From Pseudolysinimonas kribbensis (GTDB taxonomy: Bacteria > Actinomycetota > Actinomycetes > Actinomycetales > Microbacteriaceae), in assembly GCF_030161895.1 (NCBI RefSeq), contig NZ_BSVB01000001.1, positions 186,001-250,000 of the forward strand: a stretch of 64,000 bases of DNA, given 5' to 3'. Position 1 is the stretch's first letter. Each line of letters starts with the position of its first letter. Positions 57,110 to 64,000 of this stretch are shown here, one piece after another. The notes under the pieces were generated by a model that was given only the letters and a program-made list of their open reading frames with translations, was not told the DNA's origin and did not search any database. The position numbers were made by a program, and so were the translations under genes.

Positions 57110-57394
57110 CTATTTTGGGAGCACGTTCTCCCTGGCGAAGTAGGCGCTGGCGCGCTTGAGGATCTCGTTCTCCATCTCCAGCACCCGCAGCCGCCGGCGC
57201 AGCTCGACGAGTTCCTTATGTTCGTCAGTTGTCAGCCCGGGCTTGCGCCCCGAGTCGATCGCGTCACGATTCATCCAATTCCGCAGGCACGATTCGCTGA
57301 TCCCGAGATCACGAGCAGTCTGACCGACCGGGTTGCCCTGAGCGATCAGATCAAGGGCACGACGCCGAAACTCCGGCGGGTGAGCAGCAGGCAT
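57110..57394 (-). CDS. IS3-family transposase OrfA
   Basis: A 94-aa protein with an HTH (FRRRALDLIAQGNPVGQTAR, GISESCLRNWMNRD) and a leucine-zipper tail (KELVELRRRLRVLEMENEIL). ATG 57394 has AGGAG 8 nt upstream. The end reads C-CCA-AAA-TAG, an X-XXY-YYZ slippery heptamer right before the stop; a -1 shift continues in OrfB's frame as PKIGFRLVQELAADG. The whole 56238-57394 would then encode a 385-aa OrfAB. Confidence 0.9.
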   Translation of the reverse strand: MPAAHPPEFRRRALDLIAQGNPVGQTARDLGISESCLRNWMNRDAIDSGRKPGLTTDEHKELVELRRRLRVLEMENEILKRASAYFARENVLPK

Positions 57395-57460
57395 TACACG
57401 GACTCCTTCCGAGACGATCATCGCCTCACTCAAGATGTCCGGGAAACCGGGTCAGGCTCC

Positions 57461-57685
57461 CAGGTCGAACCGTGTTCGCTTTGCGAGTTCGCGCGGGAGG
57501 TCGGTTAGCAGATTCAGTCGCACGGTATAAGGCTCCTCCATCAACCAAGTAAAGCTCCACTCGAATGTGGGTAGCGCCGCGACAACCCATCCTCGCCGTG
57601 CCAGCACATCACCGACGCGCGAATGCACGGGTTGTGCGTTAGGGACGCCGAGGTGGCGGCGATACGGCGTTGTTGAACACCGCAT
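57461..57685 (-). pseudogene. N-terminal part of the IS-interrupted gene
   Basis: An open frame starting at ATG 57685 (GAGG upstream) reads MRCSTTPYRRHLGVPNAQPV, VGDVLARRGWVVAALPTFEW and LTDLPRELAKRTRFDL, then enters the IS terminal repeat. With the piece at 55999-56197 it would make about 140 aa. No family is recognised. The remaining DNA up to the tRNA terminator (57686-57786) holds no feature I can support. Confidence 0.5.
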
Positions 57686-57786
57686 CAAGTAGCCTCGCGG
57701 TCCCGGTTTGGTCCCGGCTCGCGACAACCGCAGAGCCAGAAAGTCTCAAACGGGCGACGAGACCTCGACCCCACCCGGCGTTCGCG

Positions 57787-57823
57787 AAAAAACGATCTCT
57801 GACGAAAAACCGGCTCTCATCAG
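57787..57823 (-). terminator. Rho-independent terminator of tRNA-Pro
   Basis: CTGATGA...TCGTCAG forms a 7-bp stem (57817-57823 with 57799-57805), followed on the minus strand by AGATCG and six T residues (57792-57787). It begins 10 bp after the tRNA 3' end. Confidence 0.65.
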
Positions 57824-57832
57824 GTATTTTTG

Positions 57833-57906
57833 TCGGGATGACAGGATTTGAACCTGCGACCCCCTGACCCCCAGTCAGGTGCGCTACCAAGCTGCGCCAC
57901 ATCCCG
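57833..57906 (-). tRNA. tRNA-Pro(GGG)
   Basis: The acceptor arms CGGGATG (57906-57900) and CATCCCG (57840-57834) pair fully, with discriminator A at 57833. The T-arm contains GGTTCAAATCC, the anticodon arm CTGACTGGGGGTCAG gives anticodon GGG, and the D-arm reads GCGCAGCTTGGTAGCGC. CCA is not encoded. This specifies proline codons CCC and CCU. Confidence 0.92.
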
Positions 57907-57946
57907 TTATTCACTTTTCAGGCTGAACCAGCCGCTAGCCCCTATA

Positions 57947-57986
57947 ACCCCCAGTCAGGTGCGCTACAAGCTGCGCCACAGCCCGT
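57947..57986 (-). repeat. Partial copy of the tRNA-Pro 5' half
   Basis: About 40 bp match the 5' half of tRNA-Pro (57867-57906) at an offset of 80 bp, from just before the acceptor stem to the anticodon loop. There are two differences: one C missing in CTACCAAG, and a T-to-G change in the acceptor. Beyond the anticodon the similarity stops. It resembles an att-type remnant of an element that integrated at this tRNA. Confidence 0.7.
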
Positions 57987-58045
57987 GACTTCGCCGGTCA
58001 CCCGGCGCGATCTCCCACCTTACCGGACCGCGCCGAGCCGCCGGC

Positions 58046-58432
58046 TCAGTCCAGGACGTCGCCGTCGACGTACGTCCACCGGCCGTCGACCCGCGCGAAG
58101 CGGCTGCGTTCGTGCAGCCGGCCCACGGCGCCCGACGCGTCGCGGAACGACGCGCGGAACTCGACCACACCCTCCGCGTCGTCCGCTCCCCCGCGCACGA
58201 CGTCGACGAGCTGCAGGGCGCGCCACGTCATCCCGTCATCGAGGTCCAGCTCGGCCGGTCTCGTCTCCGGATGCCAGGTGCGCAGCAGATAGGGCGCCAG
58301 CCCCAGCGCGAAGGAGCTGTAGCGGGACCGCATGAGCGCCTCGGCGGTCGGTGCCGCGGCGCCCAGGTGGTACGGCTCGCAGCACGCCTCGTAGGGGCGG
58401 CCGGAGCCGCACGGGCACACCGGGGCGCTCAC
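58046..58432 (-). CDS. YchJ/UPF0225-family protein with SEC-C motif
   Basis: A 128-aa protein. It starts VSAPVCPCGSGRPYEACCEP, the zinc-binding SEC-C motif (CxCGSGxxYxxCC), followed by TAEALMRSRYSSFALGLAPY LLRTWHP and FRASFRDASGAVGRLHERSR, typical of YchJ. The function is unknown in detail; such proteins are NTF2-like. The GTG overlaps the methyltransferase stop (GTGA). Confidence 0.85.
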   Translation of the reverse strand: MSAPVCPCGSGRPYEACCEPYHLGAAAPTAEALMRSRYSSFALGLAPYLLRTWHPETRPAELDLDDGMTWRALQLVDVVRGGADDAEGVVEFRASFRDASGAVGRLHERSRFARVDGRWTYVDGDVLD

Positions 58433-59088
58433 GCGATCCGGCGCACGCGCACCACCGAGTCGTGCAGGGTCGCGGGCTCGCCGTCGGGTCCCGAGCCGGT
58501 CCGCTCCCGCACCTCCGCGAGTTCGACCCGCCACGCGGCAGGGTCGAGGTCGAGCGCGGCGAGCTCGGCCTCGGGAGTGATCCCGACGTGGTCCGGATGC
58601 GCCGACCACGGCGGCAGCTGCGCGTGCGCGATCGAGACCAGCCGACCACCCGCCGCCACCCGGCGAGCCGCCCGGCGCAGGATGCCATCCCGATCCAGCT
58701 CCCGGCTCGACTGCAGGAAGCAAGCCGTCACGAGCTCGACGCCGTCGGGCACCTGCCATGTCTCGAGGTCGGCGGCGATCCACTCGATCGCGTCGGCGAG
58801 GCCGAGGTCCTCGGCGGCGGCGCGGCCGCGCCCGATCGCCACGTTCGAGATGTCGACGGCGGTGACGTGCCATCCCTGCTGCGCGAGCCAGACCGCGTCG
58901 CCGCCCTCGCCGCACGCCAGGTCGACCGCGCGCGCCGCGGCGCCGCTCGGGCGCGGCGCGACGTCGATGAGGGTCGCGTTGGGGCGACCCGACCAGACGG
59001 CGCCGCCGGACGCGTAGCGCTGCTCCCAGTACTCCGCGACGCTCACGCCGTCGTGCACGTCGCCGGGGTGGTGCTCGTGCTCACGCAT
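58429..59088 (-). CDS. Class I SAM-dependent methyltransferase
   Basis: A 219-aa enzyme. The SAM-binding motif I is AVDLACGEGGDAVWLAQQGW, motif II HVTAVDISNVAIGR and motif IV/V ELVTACFLQSSRE. The N-terminal VAEYWEQRYASGGAVWSGRP resembles TehB/thiopurine-type methyltransferases. The substrate is unknown. It lies within a leftward group isochorismatase > methyltransferase > YchJ-like with short overlaps (8 nt and 4 nt), so the three are co-translated. Confidence 0.85.
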   Translation of the reverse strand: MREHEHHPGDVHDGVSVAEYWEQRYASGGAVWSGRPNATLIDVAPRPSGAAARAVDLACGEGGDAVWLAQQGWHVTAVDISNVAIGRGRAAAEDLGLADAIEWIAADLETWQVPDGVELVTACFLQSSRELDRDGILRRAARRVAAGGRLVSIAHAQLPPWSAHPDHVGITPEAELAALDLDPAAWRVELAEVRERTGSGPDGEPATLHDSVVRVRRIA

Positions 59089-59659
59089 CGGCGCCGAGCA
59101 CCTCGACAGCCTCCGCCGTGGTGACGACCTCGGCCTGCCGCGGGAACACCTTCTGCGTGAGCACGCGATGCACCTCGTCGTCGAGATCGGAGCACGCGTC
59201 GGCCACGACGATCAGCCGGTAGTCGCGGTCGGCGCCGTCGCGCACGGTCGAGAGCACGACGCCGCTCGTCGAGATGCCGGCGAGCACGAGGGTGTCGATG
59301 TCCCGTTCGCGCAGGCGGGCGTCGAGGTCGGTCGTCGAGAACGCGCCCACCCGCGTCTTGCGGAACACCGGCTCCTCCACGTCGATCTCCAGCCGCGGAT
59401 CGACCTCGCTCATCGCCGGGTCGGCTCCGGCCATGCGCGCCGCCAGCCCGGAGAACATCGGATTCGTCGCCGGCACGGCGGCCGCCTCCTCGGGTGCCAG
59501 CGCGACGTGCACGTACCCGACGAGCACGCCGGCATCCCGTGCCGCATCGCGCAGCGCGATCGCGTTCGGCAGCACGACATCCGCGGGATAGCGCGCCAGC
59601 ACGCTCGGCTGCAGGTCCATGAGCAGCAGGGCGGTGCGGGCCGGATCGATCGGGTTCAT
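59081..59659 (-). CDS. Isochorismatase-family cysteine hydrolase
   Basis: A 192-aa protein. The catalytic Asp is in TALLLMDLQPSVLARYP, the Lys in EEPVFRKTRVGAFSTTDL, and the usual Cys position lies in TLVLAGISTSGVVLSTVRDG, where the sequence shows Ser-Thr-Ser-Gly and no cysteine. Many isochorismatase-like hydrolases have Cys there, so this member may be an Asp-type isochorismatase or an inactive variant. ATG 59659 has GAGGAG 7 nt upstream. Confidence 0.8.
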   Translation of the reverse strand: MNPIDPARTALLLMDLQPSVLARYPADVVLPNAIALRDAARDAGVLVGYVHVALAPEEAAAVPATNPMFSGLAARMAGADPAMSEVDPRLEIDVEEPVFRKTRVGAFSTTDLDARLRERDIDTLVLAGISTSGVVLSTVRDGADRDYRLIVVADACSDLDDEVHRVLTQKVFPRQAEVVTTAEAVEVLGADA

Positions 59660-59669
59660 GGTGCTCTCC

Positions 59670-60398
59670 TCACGCCGGGATGGCCGAACGGTACACGTGC
59701 GTGACGTACGGCAGCAGGAGCAGACCATCGCTCCCGGCCGACCGCTCCGCGAGTTCCCGCACGCGGTCGAGCAGCTGGGCCCGCGCATCCGGGGCGGCCT
59801 GGATGGTGGCGCTGCGCGACGCCACGAGGTCGACGAGACCGTCGACCGTCAGCGGGTACTGCCACGCGAACTCGGCCGTCTCGAGCGCGCCGAACGGCGC
59901 CCCGAGCACCGGGCCGCCGCGCTCGACGAACTCCTCCGCGTCGCTCGCGTCGATGATGGTCGCGAGCTCGGCCGCCCAGCCGGAGCGGGTGTCCCGGACG
60001 TTCCAGATCAGTCCGAGGGTTCCGCCCGGCCGCAGCACACGCGCGGCCTCGACGGCCGCCGCGGGCGGGTCGACCCAGTGCCACGCCTGCCCGAACGCGA
60101 CCGCGTCGACGGAGGCGTCGTCCAGCGGAAGCTGCTCCGCGCTGCCGACGAGCGTGCGGATCTCCGGATGCTCGGCCTCGAGCTTGCGCAGCATGCCGGC
60201 ATCCGGGTCCACGGCCACCACATCGCGTCCGGTGGCCGCGATCACTGCGGAGAGCTTGCCGGTGCCCGCGCCGACGTCGGCGACCCGGCGGGCGGCATCC
60301 GGGAGCATCCAGGCGACGGCCTCGGGAAGGTACGACGGGCGGGCCCGCGCGTACGCATCGGCGGCCTGATGGAACGAGGTGGCACGGGATCCCGACAT
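59670..60398 (-). CDS. Class I SAM-dependent methyltransferase, leaderless
   Basis: A 242-aa methyltransferase of the UbiE/Methyltransf_11 group: FHQAADAYARARPSYLPEAV, motif I VADVGAGTGKLSAVIAATGR, VVAVDPDAGMLRKLE, and the characteristic AFGQAWHWVDPPAAAVEAAR with RPGGTLGLIWNVRD. TAGGGT is 7 bp before ATG 60398, which therefore is preferred over the GTG at 60407. The substrate is unknown. Confidence 0.85.
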   Translation of the reverse strand: MSGSRATSFHQAADAYARARPSYLPEAVAWMLPDAARRVADVGAGTGKLSAVIAATGRDVVAVDPDAGMLRKLEAEHPEIRTLVGSAEQLPLDDASVDAVAFGQAWHWVDPPAAAVEAARVLRPGGTLGLIWNVRDTRSGWAAELATIIDASDAEEFVERGGPVLGAPFGALETAEFAWQYPLTVDGLVDLVASRSATIQAAPDARAQLLDRVRELAERSAGSDGLLLLPYVTHVYRSAIPA

Positions 60399-60419
60399 CG
60401 ATCCCACCCTACGTCCGCG

Positions 60420-61139
60420 CTAGTGGCCCTTCTCCGCCTCGCGGTACGCGGCGATGAGCGCGGGCGCACCCTGCGTCCACACCGGACCGTGGCCCGGGAT
60501 GACGAGATCGACGTCGAGCCCCGCGAGGCGATCCAGTGCGGCCGACGATCCGGCCTGGTCGTCGGTGAACGGGGCGGGCTGCGGTCCGGTCACGCCCGTC
60601 AGCACGTTGCGCGTCGTGAGCTCGTCGCCCACGAAGACCGCGCGCACGGCGGGCACGTGGACGGCGACGCTGCCCGGGGAGTGGCCCGGCATCCCGATGA
60701 TCACGGGCGCGCCCGGCAGCGGCAGCACGTCGCCGTCGTTCATGGGCATGACCTCCTTCACCGCGGGCATCTTGAGGCCGCCCTTGCGCAGCGCATAGGC
60801 GAAGAACCGGAGCACGGGGCCGAGCCGGCGCCGGTCCTTCGGCGTCGACGGCGGCTTCTCGCCCATCGCGCGGGCCGCGTCGGCGGCGCCGATGTAGACC
60901 GGGATGCCGAGCTCCGACCGCAGGCGCTCCGCGAATCCGGTGTGGTCGCTGTCGCCGTGCGTCAGCACGATGCCCCGGATGTCGCCGAGCGGCCGGCCGA
61001 GCGCCGCGAGTTCGCGGGTCAGGTCGGCGTACTGGCCGGGAAGGCCCGTGTCGATGAGGGTCATCCCCTCGTCGGTGACGATGAGATGGACGGCGACGAT
61101 GTCGTTGCCGATGCGGCGCAGGCCGGGCACGAGTTCCAT
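60420..61139 (-). CDS. MBL-fold metallo-hydrolase
   Basis: A 239-aa metallo-beta-lactamase-fold enzyme. It shows LIDTGLPGQYADLTREL, the zinc motif VLTHGDSDHTGFAERL (HxDxDH variant of HxHxDH), GMPGHSPGSVAVHVP (third His), VFVGDELTTR and VIPGHGPVW. It hydrolyses an unknown ester or thioester. It diverges from a TetR gene with 37 bp between the ATGs and likely is its target. TAGCAT is 7 bp before the ATG. Confidence 0.85.
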   Translation of the reverse strand: MELVPGLRRIGNDIVAVHLIVTDEGMTLIDTGLPGQYADLTRELAALGRPLGDIRGIVLTHGDSDHTGFAERLRSELGIPVYIGAADAARAMGEKPPSTPKDRRRLGPVLRFFAYALRKGGLKMPAVKEVMPMNDGDVLPLPGAPVIIGMPGHSPGSVAVHVPAVRAVFVGDELTTRNVLTGVTGPQPAPFTDDQAGSSAALDRLAGLDVDLVIPGHGPVWTQGAPALIAAYREAEKGH

Positions 61140-61148
61140 GATGGCTAT

Positions 61149-61158
61149 GCTAATTAGC
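61149..61158. promoter_or_regulatory. GCTAATTAGC palindrome, candidate TetR operator
   Basis: A perfect 10-bp palindrome in the short gap between the divergent MBL-fold and TetR genes. It overlaps the -10 box (TAGCAT) of the MBL gene. TetR proteins usually protect longer sites, so this is the likely core. Confidence 0.55.
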
Positions 61159-61176
61159 TATCGAGGGGAGATGCAA

Positions 61177-61778
61177 ATGCCGACGCCGGAGAAGACCAGC
61201 CGTGCCGCGATCGTCGCCGCGGGGCGGGAGATCATCGAGCGCGGGGGCCCGGAGGGGCACGGCGGGCTCGACGGCCTCACGATGCAGGCCGTCGCCGAGC
61301 GGGCCGGCGTGCGGGCGCCGTCGCTCTACAAACGCGTGCGCGACCGTCGGGAGCTGCTGGCGCTCGTCGTCGCGGCCACCCTCGACGACCTGACCGATCG
61401 GCTCGAGGCCACCGCGGCGGAGGCCGACCCCGCACGCCGGCTCGTCGTGCAGGCCGACGCGTTGCGCGGATTCGCGCACGAGCATCCGGTCGGGTTCGGG
61501 CTCGTGTTCTCGGCGCACGGAGCGCCGCGACCGGATGCCGCGGCGGTCGTGCGCAGCGTCACCCCGCTGCTGGACGCGGTCGGCGCCCTCACGGGGCCCG
61601 AGCACGCGCTCGAGGGGCCCGGCTCGTGACCGCGTGGGCGAACGGCTTTCTCACGATGGAGCTCGGCGGGATGTTCGGGCTCGGAGGGGATGTGGATCGC
61701 GCGTGGCGCTGGGGGCTGGAGCGGATGGTCGCGGCCCTGCGCACACCGGGCGCGGACGCCGAGTTCTCCACAGAATAA
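61177..61778 (+). CDS. TetR-family regulator (frame broken)
   Basis: About 200 aa after one correction. The HTH is in DGLTMQAVAERAGVRAPSLY KRVRDRRELL, and the C-terminal part (LRGFAHEHPVGFGLVFSAHG, LVTAWANGFLTMELGGMFGL) is the WHG-type TetR C-terminal domain. The G-run at 61614-61617 is one base short between HALEG and ARLVTAWANG. ATG 61177 has GGGGAG 6 nt upstream. It probably represses the divergent hydrolase gene and itself. Confidence 0.8.
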
Positions 61779-61823
61779 TCGGCCTACCTCCCGAACAGAC
61801 TTTCGAACGGGGAGAATGGAGGC

Positions 61824-63182
61824 ATGTCCCCGGCCTCCCTCTCCGACGCGTTGCGCATGGCGCTGAGTGTCGTCGAGTGCGCGCCGATGGAGCCCTTGGC
61901 GGCGGTCGGCGATGAGCAGCTGCGCGCCCTGGTCGCGCTCGGCGCGTCGCTGCGGCAGGCGGTCGAGCGCCGCGCGGCGCTGATCGCGGGCGAGGTCGCA
62001 CGGCGCTCCAGTCCCGAGCTCGGGCTGTCCGGGTTCGCGCAGCGCGCCGGACACCGCACGGTGCAGGAGTTCCTGCGCGCCGAGGCGGGCATGACCGGGC
62101 GGGATGCTGCGGCCGTGACTCGTGTCGGCGAAATCACAAACGTCCCGGGTGCGCTCGGCGACGCCTTGCGCGACGGGCGCGTGAGCGTCGCCGCGGCGGA
62201 TGCGATTCAGGCGGGTCTGGGGTCTGCCGGGTCGGGGTCTGCCGGGCAGGGGTCGGCGGGCGACTCGATTCCTCCCGACGTGATCGCTCAGGCCGTCGAG
62301 CGGCTGTGCGAGGAGTCCGCGACGATCGATCCCGACCGGCTGCAGAAGCGGGCGCGCGAGCTCCGCGACGAGCTCGACGCGGCCGGCATCGTCGACCGCG
62401 AGCGGGCGCGGCGTGCCGCCCGGTCGTTGCGCCTGGTGCGCCAGCCCGACGGCATGACGCGCATCGTGTGGCTGCTCGATCCCGAGTCGGCCGCCGTCGT
62501 GACCCAGATCTACGACCGGGCGACGTCGCCACGACGCGGCGGACCGCGGTTCGTCGAGGCCGGTGCCCGCGAGCGCGCGCGGAGGGTCGTCGACGACGAG
62601 CGCAGCACCGAGCAGCTCGCGTCGGACGCGTTCACCGAACTCCTGCGGTCGTCGGCGACGATCGATCGCGCGGTGCTGCTCGGCGGCGACGAGCCGGCGG
62701 TGCGGGTGCTCGTGCGCGTGGCCGACCTGGCGTCGGAGAACCCCGCCGGGCACGGCGTGCTCGAATCGGGCGAGGCGGTCGGGATGGCGACGGTCGCGCG
62801 GCTCGCATGCGGCGGTTCCGAGGCGGTCCTGTTCGCCGACGACGGCCGGGTGCTGACGCTCGGGCGCACGCAGCGCCTCTTCACCCGGCGTCAGCGACGC
62901 GCGCTCGCCGCACGCGACGGCGGATGCATGTGGCCCGGATGCGAACGGCCGCCATCCTGGACGGAGGCGCATCACATCCGGCCGTGGGCTCAGGGCGGCC
63001 GCACCGATGTCGACGACGGGATCCTCCTGTGTCGGCACCATCACCTGCGGCTGCACGACGAGGGATGGAGGATCAGGCGGATCGGCGGCCGATATCGACT
63101 CGAAGCGCCGCCCGGGTCCGGCCGGCAGAGCATCATGCTCGAGACGAAGTCACGCGCGGTGCGGGAGCTGCTGGCAGGATGA
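61824..63182 (+). CDS. DUF222 plus HNH endonuclease protein
   Basis: A 452-aa intact protein. The helical DUF222 region fills residues ~1-330, including GHRTVQEFLRAEAGMTGRDA and a low-complexity linker GSAGSGSAGQGSAG near residue 135. The C-terminal HNH domain has CMWPGCERPPSWTEAHHIRP and GGRTDVDDGILLCRHHH, with Cys pairs and the H-N-H-type histidines. These are multi-copy in actinobacteria and often sit near mobile sequence; the role is unsettled. GAGAAT and GGAGGC precede the ATG. Confidence 0.85.
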   Translation: MSPASLSDALRMALSVVECAPMEPLAAVGDEQLRALVALGASLRQAVERRAALIAGEVARRSSPELGLSGFAQRAGHRTVQEFLRAEAGMTGRDAAAVTRVGEITNVPGALGDALRDGRVSVAAADAIQAGLGSAGSGSAGQGSAGDSIPPDVIAQAVERLCEESATIDPDRLQKRARELRDELDAAGIVDRERARRAARSLRLVRQPDGMTRIVWLLDPESAAVVTQIYDRATSPRRGGPRFVEAGARERARRVVDDERSTEQLASDAFTELLRSSATIDRAVLLGGDEPAVRVLVRVADLASENPAGHGVLESGEAVGMATVARLACGGSEAVLFADDGRVLTLGRTQRLFTRRQRRALAARDGGCMWPGCERPPSWTEAHHIRPWAQGGRTDVDDGILLCRHHHLRLHDEGWRIRRIGGRYRLEAPPGSGRQSIMLETKSRAVRELLAG

Positions 63183-63232
63183 CGCGTGATTCAGTGCGCG
63201 CGACGACGGTTCGGCCGCCAGTGCGCCGTGGT

Positions 63233-63888
63233 TCAGCGCCCGCGGCGGGTGAATTCGTGGTGGGTCACGCCGCTCGGGGTGGTCGTCGAGCGGATGTCGA
63301 AGCGTTCCTCCAGGCCCTCCTGCCCGGCCCAGAGGGAGGAGCCCCGTCCGAGCACGATCGGCACCACGACGACGTGCATCGTGTCGACCAGGTCGGCATC
63401 CAGGAACTCGCGCACCGTCGTCGGACCGCCGCTGACCTGCACGTCGAGACCCGCCGCCGCCTCGCGCGCCTGCCGCGCGACCTCGCCGGCCGGCGCGTCG
63501 ACGAAGTGGAAGGTCGTCCGGCCGAGCACCAGATCGGGGCGCGGACGGTGCGTCAGCACATAGACCGGTGTGCCGTAGGGGGCTCCTCGCCCCACCAGCC
63601 GCGCCACTCCGGATCGTCCTGCCACCCCGGCAGCCCGAACATCCGAGACCCCATGACGTGCGCGCCGATGCCCTCGAGGTTGCGGCGGGCGAACGCGTCG
63701 TCCGCCTCGATCGCGGGTGTCGGCTCCGGCTCCGTCCCGAGGTGGACGCGCTGGAAGGAGGGCGTCGCGAGGAACCACTCCATCAGCCGCATGCCGGCAT
63801 GGCCGAAGGGCGACTCGAGCGTCGGGTCCTCGCCGGCACCGAAGCCGTCGAGCGACACCGCGAGGTTGTGCACCCGGATCCGGCTCAC
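63233..63888 (-). CDS. Dihydrofolate-reductase-family (RibD C-domain) protein (frame broken)
   Basis: About 218 aa after one correction. [17 protein letters not shown] starts the DHFR/RibD fold; [43 protein letters not shown] (GG nucleotide-binding loop) and [14 protein letters not shown] follow. It is a reductase-like protein with unknown substrate. The G-run at 63578-63582 (plus strand) is one base short. The GTG overlaps the der stop (GTGA). Confidence 0.8.
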
Positions 63889-64000
63889 CGCTTGCGCTTC
63901 TCCCGCACCCGCATGTTCACGACGATCGGCGTGCCCTCGAAGCCATAGACCTCGCGCAGTCGCCGGGTGATGAAGCGCCGGTAGCCCGGATCCAGGAACG
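63885..64000 (-). CDS. der: Ribosome-assembly GTPase Der, C-terminal fragment
   Basis: Only the last 38 codons lie in the window; the gene runs off the right edge. The sequence [20 protein letters not shown] then [14 protein letters not shown] is the end of the KH-like domain of Der/EngA, which acts in 50S subunit assembly. Its stop overlaps the next gene's start by 4 nt. Confidence 0.85.
   Translation of the reverse strand, partial: FLDPGYRRFITRRLREVYGFEGTPIVVNMRVREKRKR

Larger units (their letters stand above)
56198..57460 (-). mobile_element. IS3-family insertion sequence
   Basis: About 1.26 kb. Terminal inverted repeats of 24 bp are perfect: 56198-56221 and 57437-57460, with internal ends TGACCCGGTTTCCCGGAC as expected for TG...CA termini. 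OrfA and OrfB overlap through a slippery site. No clear direct target duplication is seen: the flanks are AAC and CAG if the full 24 bp are counted, GCC and GGC if the TG...CA ends are used. Confidence 0.9.

Noticed and set aside
57639..57914. A 91-codon minus-strand frame running through tRNA-Pro
   Set aside because: The GSNPVIPT stretch is simply the translated tRNA T-arm; it also crosses the tRNA terminator.
59656..60084. Small frames opposite and within the methyltransferase genes
   Set aside because: No start signals and low-complexity Arg/Ala composition; the methyltransferase frame explains the sequence.

Overview
The window is high-GC actinobacterial DNA, most likely from the Microbacteriaceae (Microbacterium-like). 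The basis is the GarA/OdhI-type FHA gene followed by two MerR-family genes, a DUF222/HNH gene, pervasive 1-4 nt gene overlaps, GTG starts and many apparently leaderless genes. This is inferred from gene content; no 16S gene is present.

Layout. (1) 1-3.6 kb: start of pyruvate carboxylase, a ParA-like ATPase, and a leftward set pgsA-like > FHA (GarA/OdhI type) > MerR (FtsR type), then a separately promoted second MerR gene with a striking 31-bp operator-like palindrome. (2) 3.6-29.1 kb: a DUF1295 membrane protein, then a large exopolysaccharide locus. It holds an initiating glycosylphosphotransferase, a CDP-alcohol phosphatidyltransferase, seven glycosyltransferase-type genes, an acyltransferase, a Gfo/Idh dehydrogenase paired with an unrecognised protein, a tyrosine autokinase, flippase, polymerase, a giant secreted LamG/PKD protein carrying an exact 618-bp internal duplication, a lipoprotein, a tyrosine-phosphatase-like protein, a TagD-like cytidylyltransferase and UDP-galactopyranose mutase. 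Together these predict a galactofuranose-containing, possibly phosphopolyol-decorated polymer. (3) 29-34.8 kb: housekeeping genes including NUDIX, an M4 protease with its emfourin-type inhibitor, an S4 protein, a peroxidase, an azoreductase and NAD(P)HX epimerase. (4) 34.8-43.2 kb: an M20 peptidase-GntR-hydrolase-permease catabolic operon divergent from an LLM flavoprotein, a MarR/VOC pair with two perfect operators, and a leftward group containing mug, DoxX and a rhomboid-like protein. (5) 43.2-48.1 kb: an XRE-cupin regulator divergent from agmatinase-like, amidase, cupin and NCS1 permease genes, likely a guanidino- or amide-compound utilisation module. (6) 48.1-53.8 kb: intergenic stem-loops, a DsbA-like protein, quinone reductase, cupins, hemerythrin and a cysteine-bearing HTH regulator. 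(7) 53.8-58 kb: a foreign-looking patch containing a LuxR-ATPase remnant, an unrecognised gene coupled to an XRE-ImmA/IrrE protease fusion, an IS3-family element splitting an open frame, tRNA-Pro(GGG) and a partial tRNA copy. (8) 58-64 kb: YchJ-like, methyltransferases, isochorismatase, an MBL-fold/TetR pair, an HNH endonuclease, a DHFR-family protein and the end of der.

Caution on sequence quality. About 31 otherwise intact genes-or-gene-segments are broken by a single missing base, 30 in G/C runs and one in a T run. Restoring one base each time reconnects two family-matching frames and makes every gene length divisible by three. No compensating insertions were seen. This pattern is best explained by uncorrected homopolymer undercalls from long-read sequencing, so these genes are given as single CDSs with the break noted.

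The best candidates for something under-described are the 203-aa protein/XRE-ImmA module (54.3-55.9 kb), the phosphopolyol-type enzymes inside the EPS locus, the 31-bp period-four palindrome before the second merR gene, and the stacked inverted repeats at 48.1-48.4 kb.
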